The notes under the pieces were generated by a model. It was not told the DNA's origin. It made no database searches and was given only the letters and a program-made list of their open reading frames with translations. A DNA stretch of 51,565 bases from Roseovarius sp. ZX-A-9 (GTDB lineage Bacteria > Pseudomonadota > Alphaproteobacteria > Rhodobacterales > Rhodobacteraceae), in contig NZ_JAPWHW010000023.1 in assembly GCF_028369135.1 (NCBI RefSeq), positions 1 through 51,565 on the forward strand, given 5' to 3'. A program made the translations under genes and the position numbers. Below are positions 1 to 7,300 of the stretch, one piece after another; position 1 is the stretch's first letter; every line of letters begins with the position of its first letter.

Positions 1-279
1 GCAGAAATGCTGCCAATACGGGTTCTCGGCCCATCGCGCCACGACCGCCTCATCCGAGAGCGCGAAAGCATGCTGAAAATACAGAAGCCCCGCCACAAGA
101 CGCGGAGAGGTAGCGGGACGACCGGTATGGGAAGGAAAGAGCTCGGTCCATTCCCGTTCGAAGACCTCCCAGTCAATCAGGGTTTCCAGCTTCACCAGTT
201 CGTGGCGCATGTCGATCATCTCAACCAATCGGGCGCGCAGGAGATCGTCTTGTTCCGGAGGGGGCTTTCGCGGCTTCAT
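1..279 (-). CDS. IS5-type transposase, N-terminal fragment (cut by window edge)
   Basis: Reading leftward from an ATG at 279 gives 93 uninterrupted codons that run off the window. The protein begins MKPRKPPPEQDD and contains RHELVKLETLIDW, the segment GRPATSPRLVAGLLYFQHAF and then WAENPYWQHF. This is the InsH/DUF772-type N-terminal domain found in IS5-family transposases, which precedes the DDE catalytic domain; that domain would lie outside the window. The frame is intact as far as visible, so the element may be complete. The IS end should lie within the next 100-200 bases to the right, but no terminal inverted repeat can be proven without the other end. The family call is from recognised sequence pattern; the exact IS group is uncertain. 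Confidence 0.85.
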   Translation of the reverse strand, partial: MKPRKPPPEQDDLLRARLVEMIDMRHELVKLETLIDWEVFEREWTELFPSHTGRPATSPRLVAGLLYFQHAFALSDEAVVARWAENPYWQHFC

Positions 280-454
280 ATCATAGCTCGAAATTGCAGG
301 GTTCCTGCCCGGATAATACGAAATCCTGCGATTCCTGCCTAACAAATTCGCGTCATATCCAAGCAAAATCAAACGGATAAGAGTTGTTCAGAGTGGACTG
401 GATAGACTGACGCCAGCCGGCCCGGATCGCGTAGCTACTGGGTATTCAGAACAG
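280..454. other. Intergenic stretch holding the presumed right end of the IS element
   Basis: These 175 bases lie between the transposase start and the terminator of the small exported protein. I see no gene on either strand. The transposase promoter and the terminal inverted repeat should be here, but the partner repeat is outside the window, so the boundary and any target-site duplication cannot be placed. Confidence 0.4.
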
Positions 455-484
455 AAAAAGGCGGTGGAAACCCACCGCCTTTTT
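455..484 (-). terminator. Rho-independent terminator (bidirectional shape)
   Basis: A perfect 8-bp GC-rich stem (GGCGGTGG at 460-467 paired with CCACCGCC at 472-479) with a 4-base loop, flanked by five A on the left and five T on the right. It lies just beyond the stop of the minus-strand small protein. The A/T flanks would let it act on transcripts from either side, which also insulates the neighbour from the transposase. Confidence 0.9.
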
Positions 485-506
485 CATTGTAGAAACGTTG
501 TCTGAC

Positions 507-695
507 TTAGTCAGCGGCAACCACAGCAGCCACAATCGCCAGCAGAACCAGCGGAATCCAGATGCCTGCAGCCGAAGAGCTTGCTTGTGCTTCTTCAACG
601 ATAACCGGTGCTTCCATTACGGGCTCTTCGTAGTTGCCGGCAAAGCCGGTCGAAGCAGCAGCAGACAGAGCAGCGGCGAGAACGAGTTTCTTCAT
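507..695 (-). CDS. Small exported protein, signal peptide plus C-terminal hydrophobic anchor (62 aa)
   Basis: Function unknown. The start at 695 is chosen because GGAGGA lies eight bases upstream; a longer reading frame exists but lacks support. Residues 1-23 (MKKLVLAAALSAAASTGFAG) form a typical Sec signal peptide with an Ala-x-Ala-like end. A short acidic, proline- and valine-rich stretch follows (about 24-40), then a Ser/Ala turn, then a hydrophobic segment ending in VVAAD at the very C terminus. Mature size would be about 40 residues. The form suggests an envelope peptide held by one membrane segment. I recognise similar short open frames in Roseobacter-group genomes but no assigned role. 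A strong terminator follows, so it is probably a monocistronic and well-expressed gene. Confidence 0.8.
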   Translation of the reverse strand: MKKLVLAAALSAAASTGFAGNYEEPVMEAPVIVEEAQASSSAAGIWIPLVLLAIVAAVVAAD

Positions 696-840
696 AGTAT
701 CCTCCAGATATTGGCCCGGCATCACACATCGCAACGCCAAGCACCCAAGACTTTTACCTCGTAGTAATTTTCTAATCAGCAATCTGCTCTGAATGCAAAC
801 CCAACTTTATGATCCGGCAACACAAATCGCCCTGATTTCG

Positions 841-1443
841 TCAAATTAGCAACACCTGAGTGCCAACACGGGCCATTCCGAAGAGTTCTGCGATATGTTG
901 GTTATACAGCCCGATGCACCCGTTCGATGACCGCCGGCCAATCTTGCGAGTGTCGTGGGTGCCGTGGATGCGGTAATAGGTCCAGCTGAGGTAAAGTGCG
1001 TGGGTTCCCAACGGATTATCCGGGCCGGCGGGTACGAATTTCGGCCAATCCGGGTTGCGCTTGAGCATGTTGGGCGTCGGACGCCATTCCGGGCCTTCGA
1101 CCTTGCGCACCACCTGGGTACGTCCACGTCGTGTCAGATCTTCTGACAGCGGCACCGATGATGGGTAGAGTTTATAGGTGACACCATCCTCGTCCCAGTA
1201 ATGCAGCGCGCGGCTGTCGACATCGACCAGAATCGCGCCGTTTCTCAGGTTCGAGAAATATGGCTGCCAGTCCAGAGCCCGAAAACTGGAAATATTGCGC
1301 CGTACTGCTTCTGTTACGTCGCGCTCGATCTCGACCGTACCGGCACCGTCAACGTCCTGAGCCAGAGCCGGTGCCCCGATCATGGCGGCACTGCCTGCCA
1401 AAAAATGACGCCTATTCAGTTTGTTGGAGAATTTCATTGCCAT
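841..1443 (-). CDS. L,D-transpeptidase (YkuD fold), Tat-type signal
   Basis: A 200-residue periplasmic L,D-transpeptidase, the class of enzyme that forms 3-3 peptidoglycan cross-links or attaches proteins to peptidoglycan. The N terminus has a twin-arginine-like motif (NRRHFLAGSAA, 10-20) and an Ala-rich cleavage region ending PALAQD. The YkuD catalytic pattern is present near the C terminus: His160-Gly161, then SSNGCIGLY with the nucleophile Cys176. The start at 1443 is preceded by AGGAG six bases upstream; an internal ATG at 1437 is the alternative. It is divergent from the CAP-domain lipoprotein and close to a second L,D-transpeptidase, making a small envelope-maintenance cluster. Confidence 0.9.
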   Translation of the reverse strand: MAMKFSNKLNRRHFLAGSAAMIGAPALAQDVDGAGTVEIERDVTEAVRRNISSFRALDWQPYFSNLRNGAILVDVDSRALHYWDEDGVTYKLYPSSVPLSEDLTRRGRTQVVRKVEGPEWRPTPNMLKRNPDWPKFVPAGPDNPLGTHALYLSWTYYRIHGTHDTRKIGRRSSNGCIGLYNQHIAELFGMARVGTQVLLI

Positions 1444-1615
1444 GCTCGTCTCCTAAGGGTCGTAAATTTATCAGATTGGGTAGATATATGGCGCGAATGT
1501 CGCAGTCGCAATTCAAACCATTGTGTCACGGCAAAGTTCCGGCCATGTGGGTTTGAAACGCAACGTCGGGCATTGTAGAGCTTTTCGAAACAAACCAACG
1601 GGGTGGACCCACCAT

Positions 1616-2134
1616 ATGGCGCGTATTCTGGTAATTCTATTGTCGGCTGTTCTGGCACTCGGGGCCTGCGCGGCACCCCCGCCACAGAAACCGACGCTCG
1701 GCGCTGACGGCAAACCGTTGCCCAAACTCTACCGGATACGCGCAGGTGATTCGTCGCGCATTCAGTTCCGCATTCTCGATTCGGTCAATGCGCTTCGCGA
1801 GGCAGCCGGGCAACCGCCGGTCGTACTCGATGCCAAGCTCAATGCCGCCGCCGCGACCCATTCGCGCGACATGTCGGTGCAGAATCGTCCCTGGCATTTC
1901 GGCTCTGACGGGTCTTCGCCGATCGATCGGGTCCGCCGCGTTGGCTATGAGGGCGAACTGGTCGGCGAGAACATCTCCGAAACCTACGAGACCGAGCTGG
2001 AAACGCTCGCCGCCTGGATGGATCAAGCGAACACGCGTGGCGTGATCCTGTCGCCTGAGGCCCGCAGAATGGGCTTTTCCTGGCTTCAGGAGGACAATGG
2101 CAAGATCTGGTGGACGATGGTGATGGGCAACTAA
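1616..2134 (+). CDS. CAP/SCP-domain lipoprotein
   Basis: A 172-residue predicted lipoprotein. The start at 1616 is chosen because it gives a clean lipoprotein signal peptide (MARILVILLSAVLALGAC) with lipobox LGAC and acylated Cys18; the upstream extension of the frame has no such feature. The remainder matches the bacterial CAP superfamily (YkwD-like): VNALREAAGQPPVVLD, then an early His in AAATHSRDM, the signature RPWHFGSDGSSPIDR, GENI, and a C-terminal IWWTMVMGN. Bacterial CAP proteins are mostly of unknown biochemistry. Location is the periplasmic face of a membrane. It is convergent with the L,D-transpeptidase lipoprotein downstream. Confidence 0.85.
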   Translation: MARILVILLSAVLALGACAAPPPQKPTLGADGKPLPKLYRIRAGDSSRIQFRILDSVNALREAAGQPPVVLDAKLNAAAATHSRDMSVQNRPWHFGSDGSSPIDRVRRVGYEGELVGENISETYETELETLAAWMDQANTRGVILSPEARRMGFSWLQEDNGKIWWTMVMGN

Positions 2135-2184
2135 GCCTGTCCGGGAAAGCAGCCTACCAGCGTATCCAGCTAAAGCACACAATC

Positions 2185-2213
2185 CGGCAGCCAGACCTAT
2201 CTTCTAGCTGCCG
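2185..2213. terminator. Candidate hairpin between convergent genes
   Basis: CGGCAGC (2185-2191) pairs with GCTGCCG (2207-2213) around a 15-base loop between the convergent CAP lipoprotein and L,D-transpeptidase genes. No T-run follows on either strand, so it is only a plausible terminator. Confidence 0.3.
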
Positions 2214-2227
2214 CGCGCATTCGGGCC

Positions 2228-2722
2228 TCACGGGTTAATGGTGATGGGCGTCCCGTTCCGCACCATGGCGTAGATCCATTCAATCTCGCGATCTTTCACC
2301 GAAATGCATCCAGCGGTCCAGTCAGGGCCGGTGCCCTTCTTCTTGTTCGGTCGTCCGTGGATGAAAATGTCGCCACCAGGGTTCTTGCCCCGTGCGCGCG
2401 CCTGCGCGCGATCCGCAGCATTGGGATAGGAAATCCCGAGGGACAGGTGAAAATCACTATTCGGATTGCGCCGGTCGATCACGTATGTCCCTTCCGGCGT
2501 CTTGCCATCTCCGCGCTCGGTCTTATGCCCAACGGGCGCGAACCCCAAATCGAACTTGTAGCTCTCCAGCACCTTGTCGTGGTGTAGCAGATACATCTTG
2601 CGCGCGCCCTTGTTCACCACGACATGGGTGACCTCTGGGCCGTCATATGTCTTGAATTTCGACGAACAGCCCGAAAGGCCGACGACCACCAGCGCAAGCG
2701 CGATGAATTTCAATATTCGCAT
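2228..2722 (-). CDS. L,D-transpeptidase family lipoprotein
   Basis: A 164-residue lipoprotein with signal peptide and lipobox LSGC (Cys19). The rest is a YkuD domain: VVVNKGARKMYLLHHDKVL (the N-terminal strands), a central KTPEGTYVID, His122-Gly123 in IFIHGRPN, and the nucleophile motif DWTAGCISV with Cys139. Family knowledge places it in the periplasm, acting on peptidoglycan stem peptides; some relatives of this subtype are amidases that release lipoprotein, so the exact reaction is not fixed by sequence. It is the second YkuD protein within 2 kb and unlike the other one it is membrane-anchored by lipid rather than Tat-exported. Confidence 0.88.
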   Translation of the reverse strand: MRILKFIALALVVVGLSGCSSKFKTYDGPEVTHVVVNKGARKMYLLHHDKVLESYKFDLGFAPVGHKTERGDGKTPEGTYVIDRRNPNSDFHLSLGISYPNAADRAQARARGKNPGGDIFIHGRPNKKKGTGPDWTAGCISVKDREIEWIYAMVRNGTPITINP

Positions 2723-2798
2723 GGTTTTCCACCCGTTTTATGCCTCGGGTGCAGCATAGCTTGGTTATGGGGGTGTCAGATAGGGGGATTTTGCCTGC

Positions 2799-4019
2799 TT
2801 ACTTGGAATTCAACGTGAAATCCGCGACCAGCTCGATATGAGCCGACCAGCGGAACTGATCAACCACCCGCACCCGGCCCAGAGCATATCCCGCCGCCAC
2901 CAGCGTGGCCGCGTCACGCGCAAAGGTAAGCGGATTGCACGACACATAGGCGATGCGCGCCACCTGTGCGCGGGCCAGTTCAGCTACCTGTGCCTCGGCA
3001 CCCGCGCGCGGCGGATCAAGTACGGCCGCGTCGAACTGCGCCAACTCGTCTGGTAGCAACGGCCGGCGAAAGAGATCGCGCGCCTCGGCTGTGACCTGTT
3101 TCAGACCCTGCGCCTTGCGCCAGCCTGCCTCGAGCGCGTGGATCATCGCCGCGTCGCCCTCGACCGCATGCACCCGCGCACCGCCCGCCAGCGGCAACGT
3201 GAACGTGCCGCACCCGGCGAAAAGATCGACGATGCGTGTCGCGCCCGCCGTGTTCGCCATCACATCGGCCAGCAATGCGGCCTCACCCTCTGCGGTCGCC
3301 TGAAGGAATGCGCCGGGGGGTGGTATTACATGCGCGGCACCAAAGACCTGATCGGGCGTGCGCCGCTGCGCCACCGTCTCGTCTTCCCAACTGAGTCGCG
3401 CCAGATCATGCGCCTCGGCCAGTTGCGCCAGCTCGATGCGCAGCGGTCCATCCAGTGGCTTGCCACCCGTCACATGCAGATCAAGCCCGCCAACCGACAA
3501 GCATGCGGCAACGCTCAGTGTACCCTTGCGGCTGGCACAGTGCAGCGCCAGCGCCTCTGCCGCCGGGATCGCGCGCATCAGGTCGGGATGCAACAGCTGG
3601 CAATCCGGGATTTCCACGATCACATCCGAGCCCTTGGCGTGAAACCCCGCCATCGCGGCCTTTTTCGTGCGCCGGGCGGTCAGCGTTGCACGCCGGCGCG
3701 CCTGTGGTGGCGATATGGCGATGGGCGCAAAATCGGCGCTCAGGTCATGGGCTGCCAGCGCACTGCGCACGATGTCGGTTTTCCATTCCGCCAAAAAGGC
3801 GTCCGAAGCGTGCTGAAGCTGGCACCCACCGCAGGATTTGAAATGTCGGCAGGGCGGTTTGACCCGGATATCGGCCGGTTCCTCTATCCGAATGTCGGAC
3901 AGGCGGGTGCCGTTCAGCGCCCCTGTGACCACTTCACCCGGCAATGTCAGCGGTGCAAAAACCGGCCCCTCGGCGATGCCATCGCCCTGATGGCCAAGGC
4001 GCAAGATTGTATGTCGGTT
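2799..4019 (-). CDS. TrmA/RlmD-type RNA 5-methyluridine methyltransferase
   Basis: SAM-dependent RNA (uracil-C5) methyltransferase of the TrmA/RumA/RlmCD family, probably acting on 23S rRNA. Residues from the ATG show a short N-terminal beta region, an iron-sulfur binding set C58-x5-C64-x2-C67 (CRHFKSCGGCQLQH), the SAM-binding motif DLFAGCGTFTLPLA, the DPPRAGA motif, and the catalytic Cys362 in YVSCNPLTFARD. Length of about 407 residues is close to RlmD. I write the CDS to 4019 conservatively; the reading frame starts with an ATG at 4022 that overlaps the stop of cca by four bases (ATGA), indicating translational coupling. Which uridine is modified cannot be told from sequence. Confidence 0.9.
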   Translation of the reverse strand, partial: NRHTILRLGHQGDGIAEGPVFAPLTLPGEVVTGALNGTRLSDIRIEEPADIRVKPPCRHFKSCGGCQLQHASDAFLAEWKTDIVRSALAAHDLSADFAPIAISPPQARRRATLTARRTKKAAMAGFHAKGSDVIVEIPDCQLLHPDLMRAIPAAEALALHCASRKGTLSVAACLSVGGLDLHVTGGKPLDGPLRIELAQLAEAHDLARLSWEDETVAQRRTPDQVFGAAHVIPPPGAFLQATAEGEAALLADVMANTAGATRIVDLFAGCGTFTLPLAGGARVHAVEGDAAMIHALEAGWRKAQGLKQVTAEARDLFRRPLLPDELAQFDAAVLDPPRAGAEAQVAELARAQVARIAYVSCNPLTFARDAATLVAAGYALGRVRVVDQFRWSAHIELVADFTLNSK

Positions 4020-5176
4020 CATTTTTGCACGTCCTTCAACAATTCATCGCGGCTCAGGGAAAATCCCGACGCGACCCAGCGCGCCTGCAATGCCTTTAAT
4101 GCAGCCCCGAGCGCCGGGCCGGTGAGCGCGGGCATCAGATCAGCGGCCCTGATCGGAAAGGTTGCCTCAGCCCCGGTAGCTGCCAACTCTAGCGCATCCG
4201 CTGAAAGAGGGCTTTCCAACAATGCCGCTCGCAGCAGCAGAATATCACGCGCGGTATCAAAACCATGCCGATAGCCCAGTGCGCCGGGGGCTTCAGCGCT
4301 GCCCACCGCCTGCCGTAATACATCCAGCCGCGCTGCCTCGGCGTTGCTTAGGCGCAGCCGGTCGGGCGCGTCAGCACCGCCCAGCGCAGCGAGTCGCCGG
4401 ATCGGATCCGGAGCGATCTGATGCGCTGCCTCGTGATGCACCAAAGGCCCCAGCGCGCTGTCGTCACTGCCCGGCAGAATGCGCGATAAGATCCCGCTCT
4501 GCCGCATCGCCGCGATAGCCTGCGCAGGATCAGGAGCGGCCAACAGCTTGCGCATCTCCTGGCCGATCCGTTCCCGGGCGATCCCGTCCAGCCCGTCCTG
4601 ATACCGCGCCGCCGCCGCCAACCCGTCGGGGTCGATCCCGGCCTCGCCGCCAAACCAGGCAAAGAACCGGAAAAATCGCAGGATGCGCAGATAATCTTCA
4701 CGAATGCGCCGCTCTGGGTCCTCGACGAACCGCACGCGCCCGGCGCGCGCATCGGTCAAGCCACCCAACGGGTCGATCACCGTCCCGTCTGCAGCAGCAT
4801 AAAGCGCATTCATCGTGAAATCACGGCGGCGCGCGTCCTCTGCCATGTCATCGGTAAAGGCAACCCGCGCGTGCCGCCCGTCGGTTTCGACATCGCGGCG
4901 AAAGCTGGTGACTTCATGTGGCTTGCCGTCCACCACAAGCGTCACGGTGCCGTGGTCCAGCCCTGTCGGCACGCAGCGCACGCCAGCGGCCTTGGCCAGC
5001 GCGATCACCTGCTGCGGTGTGGCATCCGTCGCCAGATCGAGGTCACCCACCGGGCGGCCAAGTACCGCGTCTCGTACCGCGCCGCCCACCAGATAGGCCG
5101 CATGCCCACCTTCTGCGATCAATGAAAATACAGACTGCAGATGCGGCGCATTCAACCAATCGCCGGTAATCTTCAT
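4019..5176 (-). CDS. cca: CCA tRNA nucleotidyltransferase
   Basis: A class II poly(A) polymerase/CCA-adding family protein of 385 residues that adds or repairs the 3' CCA end of tRNA. The head domain carries GGAVRD (31-36) and the metal-binding pair in DLDLAT (45-50), followed by the RRDFTMNALY segment and the RIREDYLRILRFFRF motif that contacts nucleotide and tRNA. No C-terminal HD domain is evident, so it probably lacks the phosphohydrolase activity of the E. coli enzyme. It overlaps nudL upstream by four bases and the RNA methyltransferase downstream by four bases, so the three genes are one transcription unit. Confidence 0.93.
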   Translation of the reverse strand: MKITGDWLNAPHLQSVFSLIAEGGHAAYLVGGAVRDAVLGRPVGDLDLATDATPQQVIALAKAAGVRCVPTGLDHGTVTLVVDGKPHEVTSFRRDVETDGRHARVAFTDDMAEDARRRDFTMNALYAAADGTVIDPLGGLTDARAGRVRFVEDPERRIREDYLRILRFFRFFAWFGGEAGIDPDGLAAAARYQDGLDGIARERIGQEMRKLLAAPDPAQAIAAMRQSGILSRILPGSDDSALGPLVHHEAAHQIAPDPIRRLAALGGADAPDRLRLSNAEAARLDVLRQAVGSAEAPGALGYRHGFDTARDILLLRAALLESPLSADALELAATGAEATFPIRAADLMPALTGPALGAALKALQARWVASGFSLSRDELLKDVQK

Positions 5177-5775
5177 GATCGTTCTGCCATGTCAGCAATG
5201 CTGCGCAGGATGCGCGCAGTCGCGCCCCAGATGTAATAGGGACCAAAGGGAACCGTGTAGTAGCGCCGCAGCGAGCCACGCCAATACCGCGCCTCTATCC
5301 GGTAATTGGCGGGTGTCATCAGGTGCGACAGCGGCACATCGAAAACCTCGTCCACCTCGCCCGCCTCGGGAACCGGCTGAAACGGTCGCGTCAGGCGACC
5401 GATCACCGGCGTGATCCGAAACCCGGTCACCGTCTCGTGCACCGGCATCATGCCCATCACCTCTACCAACGCCGGGTCGAGGCCGATTTCCTCATTTGCT
5501 TCGCGCAGTGCCGCGGCGATCACATCCGCGTCGCCCGGGTCTTGCTTGCCCCCCGGAAAGGCAATCTGCCCCGGATGATGTTTCAGCGCCGAGGATCGCT
5601 TGGTCAGGATCACCCGCGGCTCATCGCGGCCCATCACGATAGGCACCAGAACCCCGGCAGGGCGCAGGCGGCGCCCCTCGGGCAGCACTGTTTCCGGGTT
5701 CAGGTCGAAATCCGACGATGCCCCCGCTGGATTTTCCAGTGCGGCACGCACCAAGCCCAGCGGATCATGCGTCAT
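5173..5775 (-). CDS. CoA pyrophosphatase-like NUDIX hydrolase
   Basis: A 200-residue NUDIX hydrolase of the CoA-diphosphatase subgroup (NudL/PCD1 type), which splits CoA and its derivatives into 4'-phosphopantetheine and 3',5'-ADP. Two signatures are adjacent: the CoA-subfamily motif LTKRSSALKHHPGQIAFPGG (57-76) and the NUDIX box starting GGKQDPGDAD (75 on) and ending REANEEIGL. It overlaps hslO by 11 bases and cca by four, placing it in the middle of the hslO-nudL-cca-methyltransferase operon. Substrate assignment rests on the subfamily motif. Confidence 0.88.
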   Translation of the reverse strand: MTHDPLGLVRAALENPAGASSDFDLNPETVLPEGRRLRPAGVLVPIVMGRDEPRVILTKRSSALKHHPGQIAFPGGKQDPGDADVIAAALREANEEIGLDPALVEVMGMMPVHETVTGFRITPVIGRLTRPFQPVPEAGEVDEVFDVPLSHLMTPANYRIEARYWRGSLRRYYTVPFGPYYIWGATARILRSIADMAERS

Positions 5776-6760
5776 CGCCTACACCGCTCTTCGCATCAAA
5801 GCCCAGCGTTTGAGGGTCCATATCGTAATGCGCGCCGCAGAACTGGCAATCGGCGGTCACGCGCCCCTCATCAGTTGTCATCTTTTCAATATCGCGGGCA
5901 GAATAGATCGACAGGCTCTGGCGTACACGATCTTCCGAGCAGCTACAGCCAAACCGCACCGACTGTGCATCGAACACGCGCGGCCCCTCTTCGTGAAAGA
6001 GCCGCACCAGAAGATCGGTGGGCGGCACAGATGGGCCGATCAGCTCCAGTTCCTCGACGGTATCGAGCAGGATGTTGACCCGGCTCCAGTTTTCACCCTC
6101 TTCCTCGCTAAGGATATCAGCCGCTTCCAGCAGGCCGTCGATCCCCGACCCGCCATCCTTGGCAAATGGCGACGCCGGCGGCATATGTTGCAGCATCACG
6201 CCGCCCGCGCGCCAGCGCTCCTCTCCACCCGGTTCTGTCGAACGCCCGAAACTGAGCGAGAAACGGGTCGGCAACTGCTCTGACTGGGCAAAATATGCCT
6301 CGGCGCAGGCGCGCAGGCTGCCACCGGCCAGAGGCGTTATCCCCTTATAGGGTTCGGTCCCCTTGCCCTGATCCAGCAGAACGGCAAAATACCCGTCGCC
6401 CACCTGATCAAATGGCGTGCCATCTGTCAGGCGCTCAGCGTCATAGCTGGCATAGGCGCGGATGCGCGCCGGCTCGCCCTCTGCACCGGGACCGTAGTAA
6501 TCAGTTGCGATCATCCGCACTGCGCCCTTGGATTGCACCTGTAGCGACAGCTTCCAGCGCAGCTTGATCGTCTGACCAATCAGCGCCGTCAGCAGGGCCA
6601 TTTCAGCCACCAGCGCCTCAACCACTGGCGGATAATCATGCTGTTTCAAGATGCCGTCCAGCACCCCATCAAGCCGCGCAACACGGCCGCGAATATCCGA
6701 TTGGTCGAGTTGGAACGGCAACACCGTGTCGTCCCAGGCGAGTTTTTCCGCAAAAGTCAT
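5765..6760 (-). CDS. hslO: Hsp33 redox-regulated chaperone
   Basis: Cytosolic holdase chaperone activated by oxidative unfolding. The 331-residue protein ends in the zinc-binding redox switch: CSC (C272, C274) in FGCSCSEDR and CQFC (C305, C308) in ADCQFCGAHY. The spacing CxC-x30-CxxC is the classical Hsp33 arrangement. The start at 6760 is preceded by AAGGAAACCCC. A CTTG-type, 17-base-spacer, CTATAT promoter lies about 40 bases upstream and looks like an alphaproteobacterial heat-shock (RpoH) promoter, fitting this gene. It is first in the four-gene minus-strand operon. Confidence 0.93.
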   Translation of the reverse strand: MTFAEKLAWDDTVLPFQLDQSDIRGRVARLDGVLDGILKQHDYPPVVEALVAEMALLTALIGQTIKLRWKLSLQVQSKGAVRMIATDYYGPGAEGEPARIRAYASYDAERLTDGTPFDQVGDGYFAVLLDQGKGTEPYKGITPLAGGSLRACAEAYFAQSEQLPTRFSLSFGRSTEPGGEERWRAGGVMLQHMPPASPFAKDGGSGIDGLLEAADILSEEEGENWSRVNILLDTVEELELIGPSVPPTDLLVRLFHEEGPRVFDAQSVRFGCSCSEDRVRQSLSIYSARDIEKMTTDEGRVTADCQFCGAHYDMDPQTLGFDAKSGVGDDA

Positions 6761-6774
6761 GGGGTTTCCTTATT

Positions 6775-6789
6775 TGCCAAGGCTTGGCA
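6775..6789. repeat. 15-bp perfect palindrome between hslO and the NUDIX gene
   Basis: TGCCAAG-G-CTTGGCA, seven-base arms around a single central base. It lies in the hslO leader just upstream of the ribosome-binding site and upstream of the divergent NUDIX gene. The shape suits an operator for a dimeric regulator; no regulator is identified. Confidence 0.4.
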
Positions 6790-6799
6790 TATCGTGAAG

Positions 6800-6828
6800 A
6801 TATAGGCAGGTTCAAGGCAGGGTCCAAG
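6800..6828 (-). promoter_or_regulatory. Candidate heat-shock-type promoter of hslO
   Basis: On the minus strand CTTGGA (6823-6828) is followed after 17 bases by CTATAT (6800-6805). The conserved CTTG block and AT-rich -10 resemble alphaproteobacterial RpoH promoters, and the first gene is hslO. Confidence 0.45.
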
Positions 6829-6841
6829 GGGGCAGCAAACC

Positions 6842-7279
6842 ATGATCAGACGTGTCGGCGCCGCACCCGACCCCAGCATCCGTTATCGTCTGCGACCGGG
6901 GGTTTACGCGATCCTGCCGCTGCGGCGCGGCCTGCTGGTCACGCTCCAGACCGATCCCGGGCCCGAACTTCAACTGCCCGGCGGCGGGATCGACCCGGGC
7001 GAATCACCCCTTCAGGCGCTTCACCGCGAGGTGTTCGAGGAAACCGGCTGGCATATCGCGGCCCCGCGGCGGTTGGGCGCGTTCCGCCGGTTCGTATTCA
7101 TGCCTGAATACGATCTCTGGGCCGAAAAGATCTGCACGATCTATACCGCCCGGCCCGTGCAGCAGGTCTCCGACCCGACCGAACCGGATCATACCCCTAT
7201 GGTGATCAGCGTGGACCAGGCGGCAACCGAGCTGGGCAACGAAGGTGATCGGCTGTTTGTCGAAACCTACTGCCTGTAA
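6842..7279 (+). CDS. NUDIX hydrolase
   Basis: A 145-residue single-domain NUDIX hydrolase. The box begins GGGIDPGESP (47-56) and ends REVFEETGW (62-70), with all the usual Gly and Glu residues in place. The N terminus (IRYRLRPGVYAILPLRRG) and the C-terminal part give no clear substrate signature. It is divergent from hslO and convergent with the SpoIIE phosphatase. Likely a house-cleaning pyrophosphatase acting on a nucleoside diphosphate derivative, but the substrate is not predictable. Confidence 0.85.
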   Translation: MIRRVGAAPDPSIRYRLRPGVYAILPLRRGLLVTLQTDPGPELQLPGGGIDPGESPLQALHREVFEETGWHIAAPRRLGAFRRFVFMPEYDLWAEKICTIYTARPVQQVSDPTEPDHTPMVISVDQAATELGNEGDRLFVETYCL

Positions 7280-7300
7280 TGCGGGGCCGGTCCTGACGCC

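Noticed and set aside
1523..1615. N-terminal extension of the CAP lipoprotein frame
   Set aside because: Placing the start at 1616 gives a proper lipobox signal; the extension does not.
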